A DNA stretch of 64,000 nucleotides from Gigaspora rosea (GCA_003550325.1 QKWP01000774.1:158678-222677); one strand, 5' to 3'. Positions 46,569 to 56,989 are shown, counted from the first letter of the stretch. The notes: generated by a model from the letters alone, not told the origin. Made by a program: numbers and translations.

Positions 46569-47395
46569 TCAATAATACTTATATTCTGAATAATAATCAC
46601 AATCATAATCGGAATCAAAACTGTTAATTTGATTATCATCATCAGAAGAACAATATGAAGTATTATATTCGTTGCAATTAAAAAACTTAGGTGATTTAAC
46701 ATCACAAGTACACTCAATAGGAGGATAATGGCAACGCCAACAACAAACACAATCAAATGTGGGATAATTACAAAGATTACAATAGAAACTTGGGTTATCG
46801 TCAAGATATTCACAAGTTGGAATATTAGAATACTCTAATTCTGATATATCACTATCATCACTATTGTCAAAACCATAATCGACTAAAGTCTTAGAAAGAG
46901 AATCTCTCTCGAAAACTAAAAGAAAAATAAGGAATTAATATTTGTCCAACATGCATGCCCAACGTAAGTAGCTAGAGTTATCTAACTACTCACGATCGGC
47001 ATATGTGATAAACCAATAAAACCCTTACCTTTATATTCCACTCGAGAATGTTGAGAAGGAATAGGAGAAGGATTATCCTTAAGATCAGAGTCATAAGATA
47101 AGTCATCACATCCAGAAGATATCTTTGGAATAGACCCATTAATATCAAAGAATTCTGGTGAAAATGGTAAATGTTCCGGAGGAGATGGATAGTGGCTCGA
47201 AAGAAAATCTTTGTAATAAAGATTAAACGAATCAAATTCTGGCTTATTCTACAAATACAAAACGAAAGACTTAAGAACTTCATAACGAGATTCTGAGGAT
47301 TCCAAAAGAAACCGATAAAAGGATAACTGTCTACTATTAGAATCACTATCAAGGCTATTTGGCAAGCCCGAAAACCATTGATTGTTGGAAGACAT
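46569..47395 (-). pseudogene. Spliced Cys-rich acidic protein, opposite strand
   Basis: Minus-strand gene of two exons, 47,395-47,029 and 46,915-46,569, joined across a 113-nt intron (donor AAAG/GTAAGG, acceptor TTTCTTTTAG). Exon 1 starts MSSNNQWFSGLPNSLDSD and is Ser/Pro/acidic-rich. Exon 2 has eleven Cys and several Asp runs, with the cluster CNLCNYPTFDCVCCWRC, likely zinc-binding. About 236 residues. One in-frame TAG occurs at codon 49 (47,249-47,251); it could be a mutated codon or, less likely, part of a 15-nt GT-AG segment. The stop codon overlaps the end of Pol by 7 nt, tail to tail. Function unknown; an acidic, zinc-binding design would suit a regulator (inference). Confidence 0.7.
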
Positions 47396-47754
47396 AATAA
47401 GCGACAAAGAAAAACATGACTATAACAAATAGTAGAAATAGTAATGTTCTTCAAAAAGAACAAAAGAAAAATGAATGCAAAAAGAATAAAAGAAGTACAA
47501 TAACGAAAAAGAATTAAAGGATCTAAAGAAAGAATAAGAATAGAACGTACTATAAAATAAAAATAATTACTAAGCATTCAGGAATAAAAAGATATAAGTG
47601 TCAAGAAAATGACAAAGAAGAAACCAGCGCAGGAATTCGCTCAATATATAATGAAATCTATCATTACCAGATAAACCCCAAAATACAAGAAAAACTTGTT
47701 GATAACTAAGAAGATTCAAAAGAAAAAAGAATTCGATCTAAGAATTGATAAACC
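47396..47754. promoter_or_regulatory. Divergent intergenic region
   Basis: About 360 bp between the minus-strand Cys-rich gene and the plus-strand transposase, A-rich on the plus strand, with TATA-like words (CAATATATAATG near 47,641). It is the only sizeable non-coding gap in the second half of the unit and by position should carry promoters for both directions. Confidence 0.4.
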
Positions 47755-48681
47755 GTGAGAAATGGAAGGCAAGAAGTCCAAAACGACAAGTATTCCCTCG
47801 ATGAAAGACCTGTGGAAATTTTTGAAAATGAACTCCTTGTAATCGAATATCTTCAAGATAACGAAATTATCTATAAAAGTCTAAATTGTGAAGAAGAAAC
47901 CTGTAAGAGACCAATGAGCATAAATCCTCGTGAGAAACTGCTTAGGTGCAAAAAATCGACATTGTAAGAAAACAAAATCTCTGATGATCAACTCATGGTT
48001 CTCACGCGAAAAATTAGCGATAAATGATCTACTATTGATATACTAATTTTGGTTACAAAAATCGCCTGTGATGTCAATCGCGTCTATGACAGGACACTCG
48101 ACTCACACGGTTAGTAATCAAATTCGTAACATTCATAATCTTGTACAATTACATGTACAAATGATTAAACAAAAGATCGGTGGGAAAGAAATCATTGTAG
48201 AAATAGACGAATCCCATTTTGGACACAATAAGTACTGGTGTGGAAAGTATAAACCGGAGTAATAGTATTTGGAGCTGTAAAAAGAACGAATGAACGTCGA
48301 ATATTCGTACAGGTTATACCTGATAAAAAAGAATCGACATTACTTAAACTTATTCAAAAAAATGTTGAACCTGGATCGATAATCTATTCAGACTGTCTAA
48401 AATCATATGAAAATATAACAGAAAAACTTGGTTTTAAACATGAAACTGTGAATCATTCTGAGAACTTCATAGATTCTGAAACAGGAGCTCATACTAATAC
48501 AATTGAAGGAAACTGGAATGGATTTAAATTATTAATTCCATTCAGAAATAGAACAGAAGACCTGATCGAACCTTGTCTATCAGAATACATCTGGAGACGT
48601 CAAAATCATGACAATCTATGGGAATCACTACTACAATGCTTAGCAAAAGAATTGTTAATCGAAGATATTGAAGAATATTAG
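47755..48681 (+). pseudogene. ISXO2/IS1595-like DDE transposase
   Basis: An N-terminal zinc ribbon (CEEETCKRPM ... LLRC, then CRHC after a frameshift near 47,955) is followed by a helical DNA-binding part (TGHSTHTVSNQIRNIHN) and a catalytic core: first Asp in IIVEIDESHFG, second Asp in IIYSDCLKSY, and the late block GAHTNTIEGNWNGFK. It is broken by frameshifts near 47,955 and 48,262 and by a TAA near 48,045. The true start is either the frame opening at 47,755 or an ATG at 47,762 with a shift near 47,820. It may be an intrinsic gene of the element or a nested transposon. No flanking inverted repeats were found. Confidence 0.75.
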
Positions 48682-48824
48682 AAGAAAATCATTGGAAAAT
48701 TCGTGGGAAACAGATTAAAGAAGATAAAGATAAACTATAAAAGGAAAAATAAAAATGAAAAATCAAGAACCCTAAAAACTATAAAAATAACCCTAAAAAG
48801 ATTGATCGAAAACCTCACCACTAG

Positions 48825-49202
48825 ATGGCTCAACTAGAAAATCAAAAAGAATACCAAGAAGTAATAAATACTAAACTCTGGATACGAGGAGTAATTACAA
48901 ACTTAAGAACTTTATTATCAAGAAAAGGAGTAATCAGACTCCAATATACTACTCAAGGCTTTGAAGAAGCAATTCTACTTAATCAATCTGAAAGAACTCA
49001 AGTACAAGTCTACGAGACTAAAATTACAAATCTAAAAGAAAAAATTAAAACTTTCACAATAAATTGCAACCTTGATATTGAATCAAACACCACCTACTCA
49101 GGAATTTCACAACAAATCAATAATATTACAACTGCTCAAACTGTCTATTATCTAAGATATACCTTAGAAGAAGACTATTTTTCAACAAACAAAACTCAAT
49201 GA
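48825..49202 (+). CDS. Helical protein L1
   Basis: 125 residues from ATG 48,825. Polar, largely helical, with a coiled-coil-like middle (QVYETKITNLKEKIKTF) and a Thr/Asn-rich end. Its TGA (49,200-49,202) overlaps the ATG of L2 (49,199) as ATGA. Function unknown; by position and partner it could be the matrix or capsid half of a second Gag-like cassette. Confidence 0.55.
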   Translation: MAQLENQKEYQEVINTKLWIRGVITNLRTLLSRKGVIRLQYTTQGFEEAILLNQSERTQVQVYETKITNLKEKIKTFTINCNLDIESNTTYSGISQQINNITTAQTVYYLRYTLEEDYFSTNKTQ

Positions 49203-50802
49203 ATGAACTCCAACCAATGGAATTATCAAATACCGATTACAAAATCGAGGAGACGACAATTCCATGTGCATGCAACTGATGCAATTTTCAATGGGATCTG
49301 GGGGTACAAACTCTCAAGGATCTCAACCGATATGTAAAATCTGCGAAAGCAACCATAGCTTTAGATACTGCCCTAATGTCGTATGCAGACTATGTCAGAA
49401 AATCAGACACTACAAACGAGACTGTCTATCATTTAAATGTCCCAAATGTAAACGTCAAGACACAATCATTTGAATGTGGAAAACAAAGCCACAAATGTAG
49501 AGAATATCATATCAACACTTCTATATGTCCACCAATAGAAGACCGAAAGAAACCTCTAGAAATAATTCAAGAAATAAAACGAAGAGAAAAAGAATATAAC
49601 TACTGTCATGAAAAAGGACACATCGAACAACGATGTCAAATAAAAGAAATCTACCAAAAGAATCTAAATATAGAATGTGGATACTCAGAAAGCATGATCT
49701 ACCACAAAAGGAGAAATTATAAGAACCAAATTCTATTGTGACAAATGTCACATGCCTAATGAAGAATCTAAAATCAATATTGTAATAGAAATAGGAGGAA
49801 GGAAAAGATTATACTGCCACGAATGCAATATTTTTTTATGCTTATACTACCACATGGTGGTGAACAAAGAAATGAAATCCTTAAAAGACTTGAAAAAGAA
49901 GGATTAATTCGAAACTGTTATATATGTCAGAAGAAAAACCTCAAAAGAAGAATGCATAATGAAGGACAAAGCTTCTTCTGTACTAGAGAAGAAAAATATG
50001 GAGCTGTAGTATATTGGGAAGTATCTGACCCAACTCGAAACTATAATCTGGCCACAAGGATTATCCACCATTGCTACTCAAGCAAATCCGCTGGATCAGG
50101 GTATGACATGAATATCGATATGATATTCAGGATTGCCAAAGTATTATTAAAACAAACTACGCTAACCATTAATGAAGCTCTAAGAGAAAGACAGGAAGAT
50201 AAATACTCTTTAGAATATGAAGATGCGGATAATTACTATCCTGATGAAAGTGGATATTATTACCCAGAACATATTGAAGAAACTGAAAACAGAGAATTTC
50301 CTGACCTTGCAGAAGCTCTCGAAAGATCACTTGAAACATTTACAGAATGGACTACGGAAATGGCAACCAGTAAAACTGAAAAAACCTTTTCTGAAGGATA
50401 CTATGAATGTAAAGCATGTCACATGTGCTTTGATAAAGTAAAAAGTACAGAAGAATTAGAAAAGATATACAGTATCGACGAAGGAAAAGAGATCTACTAC
50501 TGTAAAGGATATTGTTACAATGTAGAAATACTTAAACTCCATATTGTAGAAAATGTACAGGAAAAAACCTGCTCAAAAAACCTCATGAAATTGAAAATCA
50601 GATCTGCGATGAATGTAATGAAGACACCAATAAAAAAGAAGAAAAAGAAAAGGAAAAACCTCTAACTATAAGAGAACCAAAAGGAAAAGAAAAGCAAGTG
50701 ACGGATCAAGATAAGATCAATTATCTGACCCAATGATTGGACTGGTTTGAAAGTACAATCAAAAAACAACAAGAGGATATCGACCTTTTAAACACAAACT
50801 AG
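49199..50802 (+). pseudogene. Multi-zinc-finger protein L2
   Basis: Starts at ATG 49,199 overlapping the stop of L1. After about 60 residues come CCHC-type knuckles (CKICESNHSFRYC, CRLCQKIRHYKRDC, FECGKQSHKCREY, YCHEKGHIEQRC), then repeated CxxC pairs (FYCDKCH, LYCHECN, NCYICQ, YECKACHMC, YYCKGYC, QICDECN) separated by acidic and aromatic segments. It ends at TAG 50,800-50,802. Four or more frame changes interrupt it. The knuckle order resembles nucleocapsid proteins; the later CxxC series does not match a family I know. Confidence 0.55.
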
Positions 50803-50807
50803 ACATA

Positions 50808-51539
50808 ATGAATAGCCAAAAAAGGATGTATAGGGATAGACTACGATTCCTTATAGATGAAATGGCTAAAGAAGAAAAGGATGAAGTATATGTGCACATT
50901 AAAAAAGTAGAAAAACAGATTTATGACATATTCAAAGAATATGAAAGGATAAACAACAATTTTAGTGCACAATGGTATTACCCTATAAAAATAAAAATAT
51001 TAAATGGAAAATTTAAAGGAATGCTCGCAAATTTTCAAGAATTTTTTAACCACAAAAGAAAGGAAAATCCACAAATTGATGATTATCTCAATCAACAAGA
51101 AAAATTACAATCTACGTCCACAGAAGAGGAAGAAGAAATCCGCTCACACCATACCTTCTCATCAGAAGATATTGAAGAAATAAATAAACCTTGGGGATCA
51201 CAATTCATCAACTTAAACGAAGAAATGAAATGATACCCAATGCTCTATATCATGACAAGAAAAGAACAAGACTTGCTTTGCAAATATAAAGTATTTGAAT
51301 CAAAAAAGATTACCTTTTCAAACAAAAAAGAACATGATATTTTTAGAGACCTAATAGAAACTCTTAGTCTAAACAAAGACATCACTAGTAAATTCGCAAA
51401 ATTCGGAAAAGCTAGAAAATGGAGAAAACAACAAGATCAAAAAAGAAAAGAATTAACAAATTCAAGATCCAATACGGAATATTCAGAATCTGAATCTGAA
51501 AAAGAATTAATAATAATTGACAGTGATGGAGGGAAATAA
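50808..51539 (+). pseudogene. Charged helical protein M
   Basis: ATG 50,808, five nt after L2. Two frames in the same phase (50,808-51,233 and 51,240-51,539) are separated by one TGA, so this is either two short proteins or one of about 243 residues with a nonsense codon. It is Lys/Glu-rich and helical (DEVYVHIKKVEKQIYDIF; KFGKARKWRKQQDQKRK) with acidic Ser-rich tails (SESESEKELIIIDSDGG). No known domain. Confidence 0.55.
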
Positions 51540-51541
51540 CA

Positions 51542-53091
51542 ATGGATAAACCAGAAAAAAGAGTTATCACAAAACTCTTTAAATTACCACTATCAAAATT
51601 ACTTGATTTAAAAGAAATCAGTGAACTACCACCTGACCAATACAAGATTACCAAGAATATCTTATTTTATCTCAAACAACAAGAAACAAAGAAAATTCAA
51701 GAATTCCTTGGACAAGATCCAAAAAATACAAAAGGAAACTATCCGAATAATGCAAATAGTTTTCATGATCACTTTAATATGTATTTCGATCATATTAGAT
51801 CACATGCTAAATTAGCAGCAGGAGGAGGAGCTATAGCCATAGGAAAAACTACCTTTTTCAGAAAACTCAAAGAATACCTAATGAGGCTAAGATATCAAAC
51901 ATTTCTACCGCAAGAAGTTACTCTTGAACATAAATCATTATTATCACTTATGTACTCAAACATGGATAAATACTCATTTATGTTCCAACAATTTGTTATT
52001 CAACAATTTGAAATCAATTATCGAAAAATTAAACAACTTGAAACTGAAGAAAAAATTGGACCAAACACATGGATACTATTTGATAGATTCAAAAATGACT
52101 TTTGGCCATTTACATAGCTCAACGTTAAAGATCCAGAAGAAAGAAAAGAGTTAGCAAGATTTTATAAAGCTACCTCAGCATCATTTGATATGTATGATAG
52201 ATTCGACTATGAACTATACTTTACATGCAAAAAAGAAACAATGATCCAAAGACAAAAAGAAAGAAGTCAACCAGAAGAAAAAGAAATTCCACAAGGATAC
52301 CTAGAACAACTTTGGGATATATACGATGACAACATTGAAAAAATCTACCCAAATTATATCAGAATTCCTACTGATATACAAGATCCACATCATATAATTA
52401 GATCACTATTCATTCATGAAGCAAAAGGACTCAGGAGAATTGAGGAAAAGCCTATAAGGCCTTCAATGAATGAATATATTAAAAATTTACCTATTACAGG
52501 ATATGCACTAATTATACTGTTTGACTCAGCAACTCTAAATACCAAGTATTAGCTGCAAAACGATCAATGACTACTAAAGTCTACGCACAACAATTTTCTT
52601 ACTTTGGAGGAAAAAAGGAAACTACTGACAAAACATACAGAGAAGGCATCAAAAGAGAAGCTCTAGAAGAAATAAATCTAGAAGTTAATGATTACAAACT
52701 CCAATTATATATGATTCACAAATACTTATCCAAAAACCGTTCTGGAACTGACTCAGTCCTACGAACTAATGAACTGGAAGAAGCAAAATTCTTAGAACAA
52801 GTACCAATGTACATATACATAATGTCTATTGACGACCAAACAAGATAAAGGTACAACGAACCAAACAATATGGAACAACCAAAATGGATGACTGAAAGGG
52901 AATGCTCACACGAAATCTGGACACCATCCCTACAATATTATAACTCGGACATCTTTGATACACATATACCAAATTATGTCCAAGAATGGACCCTATTAGA
53001 AAAAGTCACACCTAACCTTATTGAGGACGAATTTCCTGATCGACCAAACGAAAATCAACACCTACAAGGTGATGAACAGAGATCCTACTAA
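51542..53091 (+). pseudogene. Deoxynucleoside kinase fused to a Nudix-like domain
   Basis: Starts two nt after protein M. After about 90 unassigned residues come the P-loop GGGAIAIGKTT (residues 94-104), the dNK helix LLSLMYSNMDKYSFMFQQF, a DRF segment (ILFDRFKND; the family has ERS or DRY) and the lid QRQKERSQPEEKEIPQGYL. The kinase frame has TAG at 52,115-52,117. After a frameshift near 52,545 a Nudix-like domain follows, with strand YALIILFDSATLN, the loop FSYFGGKKETTD and the core REGIKREALEEINLEV, close to the REUxEExGU signature. A TAA at 52,846-52,848 precedes a conserved-looking tail to 53,091. The kinase would make dNMPs; Nudix proteins commonly hydrolyse damaged or excess NTPs. Confidence 0.75.
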
Positions 53092-53134
53092 TTCCCTGTA
53101 AAAGTTAAACAACAATTCAACGCCGAGGGCTAAC
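53092..53134. other. Junction of unit 1 and unit 2
   Basis: About 36 bp after the last codon of the dNK-Nudix gene the sequence becomes the start of the next unit (TAACGCATC then AACAGCGTGCAC), matching 33,781 onward. There is no host DNA between the units, so they are directly head to tail. Confidence 0.75.
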
Positions 53135-54553
53135 GCATCAAACAGCGTGCACTGGGTATCACACAAAATTACCCGAAGGATCAGCCGGTGACGAATATAA
53201 TCCGTCGTGCTTATGCCCAGATCGAAAGGATCGGAAATTACCAAAAACGGGGATTAGCAAAATCTCATGATTACCAAAATCGGATCGTCAATCTCTTATT
53301 AATAATTAACAATTATATTATATACCTTTAACATTCTATCGAAACTTTTATTATTATCAACGTATATTATTAATCATAGTTTATTAATTATATTAGTTAT
53401 AATGATTACAAATAGCTAAGATTACAAATTAGCATTAGTCATAGTATTAGTAATCTTTGTAGTCATAGCCTTCTTGAATGTATTTAAACAATAGCTTTCG
53501 ACCTTTTGAAACTTTAGCAATCAACTGCCAAACTGTTAAGATAATCAGTTAAATACTCATAGTGAGCTATTAATTTAGTCATCACTATAACAAAGGTGCT
53601 TAAAGAGCAATAAGCTCTACACCAAACATTAATTATACTCAAGAGATAATATATAGGCGCTCAACACAAAAAGAGTGATCCAAATGAATAATATAACACA
53701 AACTCTTAACAAACAATATTTATGAGTTAAAACACTCAAAGGGTATAGAACTAATGCCCAAACATTTCACAAAATGCCCAACGTGAATTACACTTATACC
53801 CAAACACAAATTATAATGCTCAACACAATCATTAGCCTACAAGGCAATGAAACTCAACAATAGACAATGATCAAACAATTGTCTAAACAATTATATATAC
53901 TCTAAGAAAAAGAGTAATGAGCAATTATTCAAAGAACTCAGCACCCAACTTCAAACATAACAATTTAATAACCCCAACATTATCTGAACAATATTATTAC
54001 TATTAGCATATTTACTGTACTTCGACCACATACTTATTAAATAAAATAAACTACCAAAGTTTAAAAGAAATTACAAGCTCTTCTCATAAACCTTCTATAA
54101 AACTGAGTAATTAATTAAATAAATCCCATAAAGCAAAAACACAGCGCCCAAGAGGACTTATCCACCTCTTTAAACTATTCCACATCTTAATAAAAAACTT
54201 TAAAATAGTAAACTAGAAGTAAGAATTGAATTAATCCAACGTGTGAAGACCAGATATTATTACTGGCACAAACATAAAAACCTGTGTAGAAAAGAATTAA
54301 CAATATTACTAGCGCTATACAAGTAACCATACACTGTTCAAAATCATTAAGCAAACGTATTAAAAAATAGATAAGAGCTTAACCAACTCTCGTGCGGAAC
54401 TCTGAAACGAACACGTGCTAACTCACCTGGAACTCGACGAACAGTAAGGCTGAAAAGGTTAAAAATGAAACCTTACCATTGAAACTGCAGACTAATCATC
54501 TGAAAGGACGACTATATTGAGGAAACTAGGGATTACTGAATCCAACAATACGA
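53128..54553 (+). promoter_or_regulatory. Leader of retroelement unit 2
   Basis: Counterpart of 33,781-35,912 without the solo LTR. The word GCCCAACGTG is intact at 53,776-53,785, where unit 1 has a mutated form. No shared ORF of meaningful length. Confidence 0.5.
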
Positions 54554-54924
54554 ATGCGATTTCAAATCAGAATTACTAAGCAACTACTGCTAAACTACTA
54601 GTAATCACCTTCACCATTCTACAAACTTCCATCAATACTGAGGTAATCAACATGACCTTACCCGTACCAAGTGCTACATCAATAACAGTAACAACCACCA
54701 CTACCGCGACTGTAACAGTTACAAATCAACCAGATTTCTTCTCAAACACAACTGCCCTAAACGAGTTAATCATATTAGTAATAATATTCATCACTGCTAT
54801 CACCACCATAGCTGGAACGTGCTACTGCTACAAAAAGAAAGTAAAGAAAGTCAAAGAAAAAGCTTACAAATCCACCCCATTACCAAACTACTCTGCTTAC
54901 AACAATCCAAACCCATTCCAATAA
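54554..54924 (+). pseudogene. ORF A, unit 2
   Basis: A one-base loss in the signal-peptide codons (near 54,590) shifts the frame. The rest (from about 54,600) is open to TAA at 54,922-54,924 and keeps the Thr-rich region, the membrane segment and the full basic tail (KSTPLPNYSAYNNPNPFQ) lost in unit 1. Confidence 0.65.
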
Positions 54925-54953
54925 AGTTACAAATTGGAATTACAAATCAATTG

Positions 54954-55106
54954 GTGTTACTTCATATTGATTTCAACGATATAAAACACTATAATATTCA
55001 AACACTACTATCCTTCATATTATTAATAGCAACTATATTCTTTGGAACGATATACACTGCCTTTTTCAGAAATAAAATCACGATATATATTAGTAATCTC
55101 AAATGA
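54954..55106 (+). pseudogene. ORF B, unit 2
   Basis: Full-length frame with the membrane segment kept. The start codon is GTG where unit 1 has ATG. The stop TGA (55,104-55,106) overlaps the ATG of ORF C as ATGA. Confidence 0.55.
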
Positions 55107-55264
55107 TTCAATACCCCCGTATGATCACCACAATCATACTGATCATCATAATAGGATTATCAATCGCGACATTGATAATACTCTTTACAACAATACTTAT
55201 AATTAATAATCACCAACTATACTCCAACATTAGTAATCCACAATTAGTAATTATTGATGACTGA
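55103..55264 (+). CDS. ORF C, unit 2: small membrane protein
   Basis: Intact 53-residue protein from ATG 55,103: MIQYPRMITT, then a long membrane segment and the end SNPQLVIIDD. It overlaps ORF B by 4 nt and ORF D by 8 nt. The intact copy shows what was lost in unit 1. Confidence 0.65.
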   Translation: MIQYPRMITTIILIIIIGLSIATLIILFTTILIINNHQLYSNISNPQLVIIDD

Positions 55265-55469
55265 AACAAATTTAACTGACTGTAACACATTTGACAACAA
55301 TCCACTCGCGAAAACACTCGTGTACATATTATTAATCGAGACGTTTCTCACATTATTAAACATAACAATCTTATACTGCTACTATAAACAACAAAGGTAT
55401 AAAAAGAAAGCTAACAAGGCCATATATGGATTTAATCAGTACATACAACCTTCAACTTGCTGCTGCTAA
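55257..55469 (+). CDS. ORF D, unit 2
   Basis: Intact 70-residue homologue of 36,621-36,833 with the same membrane segment, basic stretch and terminal Cys triplet. Its ATG lies inside the ORF C stop region (ATGACTGA). Confidence 0.65.
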   Translation: MTETNLTDCNTFDNNPLAKTLVYILLIETFLTLLNITILYCYYKQQRYKKKANKAIYGFNQYIQPSTCCC

Positions 55470-55480
55470 AAAACTCTATA

Positions 55481-55805
55481 AGTTTCAAAGAAAGAAACAA
55501 AAGAAACAGTATAATTACCAACAAGGAATACCTCGAGTAATACAACAAGCACCTAACCCAAACAACAACCTAACCCAAGACAACAACCTACACCAAGACC
55601 TCAAATACCTACTACACCACGTGCACCAATTAATATACAAAGAACTCCGGATCAAAGACAAATCGATCTAATACTTCAACAAAGATTGAACAACCAATAC
55701 AGGATTGCTAACCCAGCACCTGCACCACCATCAACAACTGCACCCAGACCACCACCAGCCATACCATTTAAACCACTGCACTTAAATTACAAAAGAAAAC
55801 GTTGA
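55481..55805 (+). pseudogene. ORF E, unit 2
   Basis: Pro/Gln-rich basic ORF with its ATG changed to AAG and an expanded Asn/Pro/Gln repeat near 55,555-55,600 that shifts the frame. The stop is followed directly by ATG (TGAATG), as in unit 1. Confidence 0.55.
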
Positions 55806-56009
55806 ATGTCTAACAACGACAATAAAGAATTATAAACCGAACTCGAAATAATTGGAGGAATTATCACATTTGGAATAATCATAATTGGAGTCATAACCTT
55901 AATTATTATCTGCACACACCTAGAAAAAAGAAAGAAAATACAAAAAGCCATAAGAAACGAAGTATTTGAACAAAACTTCAACAAAATTGGACAAACAGGA
56001 CTCATTAAA
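55806..56009 (+). pseudogene. ORF F, unit 2
   Basis: TAA at codon 10 (CAA in unit 1). The membrane segment and basic part remain readable. The terminal TAATG of unit 1 is AAATA here, removing both this stop and the ORF G start. Confidence 0.55.
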
Positions 56010-56332
56010 TATCACAAGTCATACCTATATCAGTACCCAACCACTTTGTAACCATTATAATATTAGCATCAGCAACAGCATCAACAGTAACCACTACAAT
56101 CACAGCATCAAGTACCAATTCTATTGAAACTACAAGTATACCACAATACTTTCAAGATATCAACGTACAAGAAACATTAGGAGGACTGCTATTCTTTCTA
56201 ATTACAATATCAATCACTGCTTTCATAATCTATAACAGAAATAAAGCTTACAGGAATAAGCTAGTCAAACACGATTTAGATAAAGAAAACGAAGATATCG
56301 CTAGAGCAGTCAGAAGCATTAGTCAACCATAA
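56009..56332 (+). pseudogene. ORF G, unit 2
   Basis: The frame is open throughout (no codon-21 stop) but lacks the ATG. Thr/Ser-rich half, membrane segment and charged tail are all conserved with unit 1. Confidence 0.55.
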
Positions 56333-56334
56333 CC

Positions 56335-56604
56335 GTGGATCAACAACAAGAACAAATTCTAGTCACTACCACAAGTGAACAAATACCAATAATCGCAAAC
56401 ATAACTCTGTGGATGAACCACCTCATATCACAACTAACAGCATTTGACAGAATCGTAATTGGAGCAACACATACTATTGAATTTGGAATTATAGTATTTG
56501 GAATCTGCTATATTACCCAAATATTAGCTGAAACCTATATAAAAGCAAAAGAACTTACTTCCAGAAAGAGATTACATGACCAACCAAGAAACATCCTACC
56601 CTAA
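56335..56604 (+). CDS. ORF H, unit 2
   Basis: 89 residues, nearly identical to 37,681-37,950 and likewise opening with GTG two nt after the ORF G stop. Open in both units. Confidence 0.6.
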   Translation: MDQQQEQILVTTTSEQIPIIANITLWMNHLISQLTAFDRIVIGATHTIEFGIIVFGICYITQILAETYIKAKELTSRKRLHDQPRNILP

Positions 56605-56989
56605 GGAATATATCATTGACGGAGGAAATCAAGGACTCGAAATAAAATTATTGGACAAAGACTACAAATTACCATTAGGAACATTAATCAAAAAGGACAC
56701 AAATCAAGAAATAAAAGAAAAAACAAATCTTAAAAAAATAGAAGACCTAATCGAAAAGAAAACCAAGGCACAATAGCCTAAATCAATACTTATCCAGAAT
56801 AAAGCAGAAATATATATTCTCAAAGAGTGAAAAAAAGCATTTCTAAACAAGAAACTCGAACTAAAAAGATATCCAAAATTATTGGAACTAGCAGTACGAC
56901 ACAAAGAGCCACAAGAATTCATAGATCAAGTATCAAAAGAAGCAAACCTTAAACCAGAAATATTTAATAAAAGTACAACAAGTACATAA
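56576..56989 (+). pseudogene. ORF I, unit 2
   Basis: Overlaps ORF H by 29 nt. TAG at 56,774-56,776 where unit 1 has GAG, and TGA at codon 85 where unit 1 has TAG. Otherwise the charged helical sequence is conserved to TAA 56,987-56,989. Confidence 0.55.

Larger units (their letters stand above)
40196..46575 (+). pseudogene. pol: Pol polyprotein: protease, endonuclease IV-like, RT, RNase H
   Basis: One long coding region broken by several stops and frameshifts. The order is an N-terminal extension, aspartic protease (about 40,540-40,870), a repetitive linker (40,889-41,620), an endonuclease IV-like domain (about 41,718-42,570), charged coiled-coil linkers (42,571-44,500), a dUTPase-like beta segment (about 44,580-44,830), reverse transcriptase (about 45,040-45,850) and RNase H (to about 46,430), then a Lys-rich tail ending at TAA 46,573-46,575. 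It is far longer than a usual Ty3-type Pol and lacks the zinc-binding and DDE integrase domains that normally follow RNase H. Comparison with unit 2 locates most lesions. The stop overlaps a convergent minus-strand gene by 7 nt. Confidence 0.8.
33765..53127 (+). mobile_element. Giant retroelement, unit 1
   Basis: The left border is set by comparison with the unoccupied P450 flank (7,321-7,565): identity stops after AATTATGAAGAT at 33,764. The start shared with unit 2 is at about 33,776-33,781 (AACGCA then AACAGCGTGCA). The right border is where unit 2 begins, near 53,128. The unit encodes ten small ORFs, Gag, a Pol with an extra endonuclease IV-like domain, a spliced minus-strand gene, a DDE transposase, a second zinc-finger gene pair, a charged protein and a dNK-Nudix fusion. 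Coding is dense from 35.9 to 53.1 kb. I see no clear LTR of its own and no retroviral-type integrase. Nonsense and frameshift lesions are scattered through it. Confidence 0.85.

Noticed and set aside
47237..47251. 15-nt intron in the minus-strand Cys-rich gene removing its TAG
   Set aside because: The segment starts GT and ends AG in frame, but introns this short are not known in fungi; a point mutation is simpler.
46990..47577. 195-codon minus-strand open frame
   Set aside because: It is the wrong frame over the spliced Cys-rich gene, with biased hydrophobic composition. The neighbouring frame gives a far better protein with splice sites.
35913..53091. Alternative genetic code (stop codons read as Trp or Gln)
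   Set aside because: Stops differ between the two units at most sites, the other unit has a sense codon there, and frameshifts are also common. Decay explains the data better. The host P450 also uses ordinary stops.
33765..53127. Polinton/Maverick or DNA virus genome
   Set aside because: No protein-primed DNA polymerase, packaging ATPase or jelly-roll capsid was recognised; the replication core is clearly reverse transcriptase and RNase H.
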